A DNA stretch of 64,000 bases from Macrostomum hystrix (lineage: Eukaryota > Platyhelminthes > Macrostomidae): NCBI GenBank assembly GCA_950097015.1, contig CATNEN010000011.1:2880501-2944500 (forward strand). Direction: 5' to 3'. Positions 59,165-64,000 of this stretch are shown one piece after another (the first letter of the stretch is position 1; each line of letters starts with the position of its first letter). The position numbers and the translations under genes were made by a program. A model generated the notes under the pieces. The model saw nothing but the letters and a program-made list of their open reading frames with translations. It was not told the origin of the DNA and made no database searches.

Positions 59165-59699
59165 TCATTCCGGCTACAACTAGTTAATACCGTTTCATAG
59201 TTTAGCAGTTCCTATGTAGCCGTATCATAGATACTTGTATATATATTTATTTATTACAAAATTATATATATATATATCTAATTCTTCGAAAAAAGCATGC
59301 AATTTAGATTTTTTGTATAATCAATCTGTATGTACGAGTATGAAACTCGTATGAGATTCGTCTTCAATCTACGTATTTGAAAATGTGCCTACTGTACTGT
59401 ACTGTACTGTACAACTGGAGGTTGTCAGAGGGAAGAGGATTCAGTGGGACGACCTTCGCGCGGCTTGTACAGCTCTCTACTTGGGGTAGAGTGTAGACTG
59501 TACAGTTTTATTCTGTACAGTCTCTGCGTACGCGGAGACGAAATATTCTAGAATCTTTTCTAATCCCTAGACCTCTACCCCGCACCGATTCTTCCCTGTA
59601 GCCACCCGCGCTCGAGCTAAATATAAAATAAAAGTATAGCGCACTGCCAGGCAAGCAAGCTGCTGTTATCCGAACATCAAAGGCCTCACAAACCCAGCC
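59165..59699. other. Intergenic spacer and probable promoter of the PanK-like gene
   Basis: It contains an (AT)n tract near 59262-59275, a (TACTG)n run at 59392-59412 and inverted CTGTACAG / CTGCGTACGCGGAG words near 59496-59540. An AATATAAAATAAAAG stretch at 59618-59633 may act as a TATA element about 70 bases before the ATG. None of this is certain. Confidence 0.35.
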
Positions 59700-62626
59700 A
59701 TGTCAGCAGGATCACATAGCATTGAGCGTCTCACAATACCAGTGAGTAGGTCGGCGCTGGATTCCGCCACGAGTGCCCGCGTGGCCATAGACAGTGGCGG
59801 AATCCTAACCAAAATGTTGTTTGTCACTGAGAGGGACTCCGCTAATTACGACATGCACTTCCTCTTGATGCCGAACGCTGAATTTGATGCCGGCTTGGAC
59901 ATTGTTAAACGCGAGTGCGTCTTATTGAATAGCGACGGTGGAAACGTTCTGAAAGTGACCGGAGTTGGTTACAAGCACGAGCATCGGTACAATCAGCTGC
60001 TGGGCGCCACCTCCGAGTTTGTTGTTGAACCGTTGTGCTGGATTCGTGGCTACTATTGGGCCGTTGAAAATCTCGACCCGGACGACCTGTTTTATCCGCA
60101 CGAGCTGTCAGATCCGTGCTTCTGCAAGAGGGGTTCGACAGCAGCCTTTGATGGCTCCAAACTGGCTTCTTCGGGTTTGGTGGGTGAGTTACGATTGGCT
60201 GACTAAGGCTGAGCAGGTTGTAGCCTAGAGGTTAGAGCGTCCGGACAATTCGTGTCCTTTCGCAAGACCCTTAACTCTGCATTGCTTCAGTTCACCCTGC
60301 TGTTTAATGGGTACCAGCATCAGCTGGGGTAATTGAGTGTGGGTGTGGCGCCTCCCAGTCCATGGACTGAACAACCGTACGCAGATACGACGCGCAGTAG
60401 CTGCGGCTGTGCTGTCGACTGCACATCGGGCCCTATCGGGGCAGACTTAATCACCTAACCAATTAAATACTCGTATTTTTATTACAGAGAGAAGAAATGA
60501 TCTAATATCATTGAGCGAGAAACTTAATCATATATTACTTCTTATATATTACCTGACTGAGTAGGTTTAGTGCATAATTTCTGTCTTTTCAATGTTCCAA
60601 TTCTATTATACATTCTACATTGTATTCGAATTACAGTTAGGACCTCTTGCAATGAGGTGCTGAGTTCGATTCTGTGGCGAGGCCACATAAATAAGTTTGT
60701 TGTGCAGCGGCGGAGAGAAGGCCTTTTGGAGGGCCAACCAACAAGGCACAGTGAGAGTGTACACTGTCTGACTATGAGAAAGTCAGGGCAGATGTACACA
60801 CCTGTGTGAGTGTGTACCTGCGTACAGTATCTGGCCACATAACACTGCGTGTGTGGTCAGGAGTCAGCGAAATGGACAGAACTGCCTCCTCGCTGGCTGC
60901 GGGTCTAGTGTCACCAAATGATGTGCCATTGCCCGCATTATTTCAGGTAAATCTGTTGGTTAAAAAAGTTTAAGAATTAAATAATTGATATCCCATTTCG
61001 CAGAATCCGCATCATCAGATCCATCTGACTGCGGCGCAGCCGGTTTAAAGAAATTCCCCGCCGTTCTAGTCAACGCCGGCAGCAGTGTCGGCATGTGCAT
61101 CGTTAACGAACGCGGCGAGGCCTTGCGAATGTCTCTTTCCTTCTTCTCCTGCAAGACACTGGCCGGCTTGGCTAGCCTATTGTTGGGCACGTCGGATTTC
61201 GCTGAAATTGTTCGCCTAGCCGAGGTCGGCGATCGCGGACAGGTGGATCTGAAGATTCACGAGCTGACGGCCGAGGATCCGCTGCACCCTTTCGGAGCCT
61301 ACGATGGCGACATTCCGCTGGTGCACCTGGGAAAAATTGCGGATGCTGCAATGACTAAAGGTGGGTTTGCGATCACTATAATGTACCCTCTGAATAACTC
61401 AACTGGTACCCTCGACCTGTACGCGAATTTCAAATCCGGTAGCATTGCCCATGCCGGCAGTGGCATGCAGTGTTACCGGACGAAAAGCCCGATTTTCGGT
61501 ACGAAATTCTACACTAACCAGATGTGTTACCGGATAAAACAAAATCTAAAACGGTAACATCCGGAAATTCGGTGTTGGAATACTACAGTTATGCATTACA
61601 AACTGAATAATTATATTGAAATTAAAAATTCATGATATATATTCATTTATTTAAACAGCAACAAAACAAGACGGGAATTACAGGTACTCTGGATATTAGT
61701 ATCATAGTAATTGGATCAGTAATTGTAAGTAAATATTTAATACAATATTTAATACATAAGTATGTTCAAGTAGTCAATGGTTGGTCATCCAACAGGAATT
61801 ACCGAAATGGTTGGTCATCCAACATGAAAGACCGAAATGGTTGGTCATCCAACATGAATGACCGAAATGGTTGGTCATCCAACATGAATGACCGAAATGG
61901 TTGGTCATCCAACATGAATGACCGAAATGGTTGGTCATTTTTTTCGAAGGACCGAGGTTTTTGTTTAGATTTACTATGCGAATAACGAAAAGAATTGATT
62001 AGGCATACAAAAAGGACCTAATTTTGTTACTATCTTACTTAAAAGTCTGAAATGGTTTAGGATAAAAAATTTAGAAATCGAATGAAAGTTTAATAATATA
62101 TCTTACAAAATCTGTTTAAGCAAGTTGTTTTTTTTCAAAGAAAGCTGTACAATCCCAACTTGTACGTCATGGTTTTAAATATTTTTTGGCTGCAAGAAAT
62201 ATTCTTTGCATTCGATTTTAGTGTGAATATCCCATTGTAGACTACTTACAAATATAAATAAGTAGTAAGCAACGATTATAACAATAATAATAAACTAAAT
62301 TCACACAACATTGATTTCCACCATTTTCAGAGGGTGCCAAACGTGAGGACATTGCTCACTCGCTAGTGTCACTCTTCTGTTTCAACCTGTTCAGCACTAT
62401 CCTATCATTCGCTTCCGAGGCACAGATTAATAACGTCTATTTGGGTGGCAACTGTTTTCGTCATGCTCTGTTTCGGCGCGAATTCGAAAACGCCCGCGCA
62501 TTCAGACTGCACCGGACCGGGTTTAGGCACCACTTTCTGAACGTGGGCGCCCAGGTCGGCAGCATCGGCGCTCTTGTGTCCACTAATGATCAGGGACCCA
62601 ATGTGCTCAAGTTTACCACCGCTTGA
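59700..62626 (+). CDS. Pantothenate-kinase-like protein with diverged active-site motifs
   Basis: Three exons, 59700-60183, 61004-61360 and 62331-62626, join in phase to 378 residues; human PANK3 is 370. The fold is of the eukaryotic type II PanK, the first step of coenzyme A synthesis. Alignable parts are VAIDSGGILTKM (usual DIGGTLVK), VTGVGYKHEHRYN (usual TGGGAYKF), EPLCWIRGYYW (usual ELDCLIKG, Glu kept), FPAVLVNAGSSVGM (usual LLVNIGSGVSI), LASLLLGTSDFAEIVRLAE, GAYDGDIPLVHLGKI, KREDIAHSLVSL, NNVYLGGNCFR and the C-terminal VGAQVGSIGAL. Several glycine-rich nucleotide or acetyl-CoA motifs are altered. The GGSSLGGGTFWGL loop is replaced by RMSLSFFSCKTLAGL. It may be a weak enzyme or a pseudoenzyme, like the kinase part of PANK4. 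Intron 1 contains two SINEs and intron 2 a 30-bp array. Confidence 0.8.
60208..60445 (+). mobile_element. SINE family 2 (tRNA-derived)
   Basis: The head contains an A box TAGCCTAGAGG at 60221-60231 and a worn B box (AATTCGTGTCC). The body reads CAAGACCCTTAACTCTGCAT, then TGCTTCAGTTCACCC, then AATGGGTACCAGCATCAG, a layout seen in tRNA-derived SINEs of many animals. It is unrelated to family 1 and sits in intron 1 of the PanK-like gene. Confidence 0.65.
60640..60935 (+). mobile_element. SINE family 1 copy in the PanK-like intron
   Basis: It keeps a clean B box (GAGTTCGATTC at 60661-60671) followed by the family body: GCGAGGCCACAT, GAGGGCCAACC, AAGGCACAGTGAGAGTGTAC, GTCAGGGCAGATGTACACAC, CAGGAGTCAGCGAAATGG and GGGTCTAGTGTCACCAAATG. 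The B box supports a tRNA origin for the family. Confidence 0.8.
61778..61957. repeat. 30-bp minisatellite, intron 2 of the PanK-like gene
   Basis: Six copies of TGGTTGGTCATCCAACATGA followed by ATGACCGAAA. Each unit contains the palindromic TTGGTCATCCAA core. The short array may be young, as four units are nearly identical. The open frame through it is not part of the gene. The remainder of the intron is AT-rich. Confidence 0.95.
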
Positions 62627-62704
62627 CAATTGAAGTAGTTGCAATTCTATATGAAGTCAATTTTCTTTCAATTTATTACGAGCGCAGTTGCTAAATTATT
62701 TTAG

Positions 62705-63255
62705 CTTCTGGCAATTGTCTTATCTACAGTCTAACAGCTACAGGTAGTCATGTTATCTACTGTCTAACAGCTACAGGTAGTCATGTTATCTACTGTCTAA
62801 CAGCTACAGGTAGTCATGTTATCTTCAGTCTAACAGCTACAGGTAGTCATCTTATCTACTGTCTAACAGCTACAGGTAGTCATCTTATCTACAGTCTAAC
62901 AGCTACAGGTAGTCATCTTATCTACAGTCTAACAGCTACAGGTAGTCATCTTATCTACAGTCTAACGGCTACAGGTAGTCATCTTATCTACTGTCTAACG
63001 GCTACAGGTAGTCATCTTATCTACAGTCTAACAGCTACAGGTAGTCATCTTATCTACAGTCTAACAGCTACAGGTAGTCATCTTATCTACAGTCTAACAG
63101 CTACAGGTAGTCATCTTATCTACAGTCTAACAGCTACAGGTAGTCATGTTATCTTCAGTCTAACAGCTACAGGTAGTCATGTTATCTTCAGTCTAACAGC
63201 TACAGGTAGCCATCTTATGTACAGTCTTATAGCTACAGCCTACAGGTAGTTTGTT
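62705..63255. repeat. 33-bp minisatellite downstream of the PanK-like gene
   Basis: About 16 copies of TCTAACAGCTACAGGTAGTC followed by ATCTTATCTACAG, starting some 80 bases after the stop codon at 62626, so it may lie in the 3' untranslated region. Confidence 0.97.
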
Positions 63256-63259
63256 TATC

Positions 63260-64000
63260 TACAGTCTAGTCGTTACTGTAGCTACCCAATTTTAACCATC
63301 TACATAGTTTAGCATATATTTACCCCGAAAATATGTTCAACAAGGACTTCAGGTACCACATGCGCTAACGAGTATTTGCGTTGTGTAGGTTTTAGTCAAT
63401 CCGTTGAATAATATTTTATTACTCCTTTGAATCGTGTTTTTTAACGAGCTATTAAGTGAAGATCGATGAAATGTACTTATTTTAAGTTCTCCGATCGATG
63501 TTTTTAATCTACGGGTTGTTGATCGTGTAAACACTTGGTTCGAAACGATTAAACAAATATTAACTAATCTATTTCATTTTTTTCTGTTGTGTTATGTCGC
63601 TATTGTATTATTTCTATAAGCAGTTTTGCAAATATTAAATAATATGTTTTCCGCTTTAATACCTTATACCTTTAATTCTCATCGCCTCTTTCCCCACGCT
63701 TATAAATTTAATAATGATTCCCCAATATTATTACAATCAACACACGCTAATTTGTGCATGAAGAACAATGCATCTAACAATACACCATGTCAATTTATTC
63801 AGTTTATTCGCTAATTCATTTAAGCGATTAATATTTGCCAGCTTCATTAAAACCGAAAAATCTAGCATTGCTTTGTTACTATGAGTAGAGTCTATCGTAA
63901 AAAGTAATCTTTTGAAATAACTAGAGACACTGAAATCTAAAAGATTTTTTATTTTCTTTTGTAAATTGTTTACGTTGTTAAATTATATATAAAAATTGCT
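63260..64000. other. AT-rich end of window, no gene seen
   Basis: Only short open frames occur. No RNA gene, repeat family or splice-linked exon could be supported. Confidence 0.5.

Noticed and set aside
61361-61557. Extension of the PanK-like exon past 61360
   Set aside because: The frame stays open by chance beyond a good donor (AAAG|GTGGGT), and the next exon at 62331 restores the family sequence and phase.
61632-61985. 117-codon frame over the 30-bp repeat
   Set aside because: It is mostly repeat translation and lies in the intron.

Overview
This is animal nuclear DNA. It carries metazoan genes (Na+/K+-ATPase alpha, APAF1, an SLC44 choline-transporter-like protein, a C19orf47-type SAM protein and a pantothenate kinase relative), with GT-AG introns, tRNA-derived SINEs, LTR and non-LTR retroelement pieces, MITEs and very many minisatellites. 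Coding exons are GC-rich and lie in AT-rich spacers. Several start codons sit a short distance after a strong 3' splice site, as expected if spliced leaders are added in trans. A free-living flatworm of the Macrostomum type is my best guess, but that is inference; nothing here proves the phylum.

Layout. 1-24.6 kb is a Na+/K+-ATPase alpha cluster. Gene A (minus, cut by the left edge) points away from genes B and C (both plus, tandem). B and C can be assembled completely from matching splice phases (1011 and 1001 residues). The A-B spacer holds a broken ankyrin-repeat/Mab-21 gene (2.9-6.8 kb) and an internally deleted Ty3/gypsy element with an intact 5-bp target duplication (7.5-10.9 kb). The B-C spacer holds a TTAA-flanked MITE and a solo LTR.

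24.6-38.6 kb is repeat-rich. It contains a second MITE copy, a foldback element, a hairpin, and a split gene of unknown function (about 29.4-34.7 kb) whose introns contain a TIR element and a 2.9-kb array of 25-bp repeats.

38.6-46.0 kb holds two long intronless genes in convergent order: the SLC44 transporter (plus) and an APAF1-like CARD/NB-ARC/WD40 protein (minus). 46-52 kb is mostly decayed LINE, SINE and MITE sequence.

52.1-62.6 kb holds two split plus-strand genes, the SAM-domain protein and the PanK-like protein. Their introns carry minisatellites of unrelated unit (35, 22, 19, 40 and 30 bp) and SINEs. A 33-bp array follows the second gene.

The genes are not an operon and show no shared pathway. 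The main themes are local duplication and gene conversion among ion-pump genes, and the expansion of a different minisatellite in almost every large intron. No clearly new multi-gene system was found. The most unusual items are the diverged pump paralogues, the Mab-21/ankyrin relic, the PanK-like protein with eroded active-site motifs, and the minisatellite landscape.
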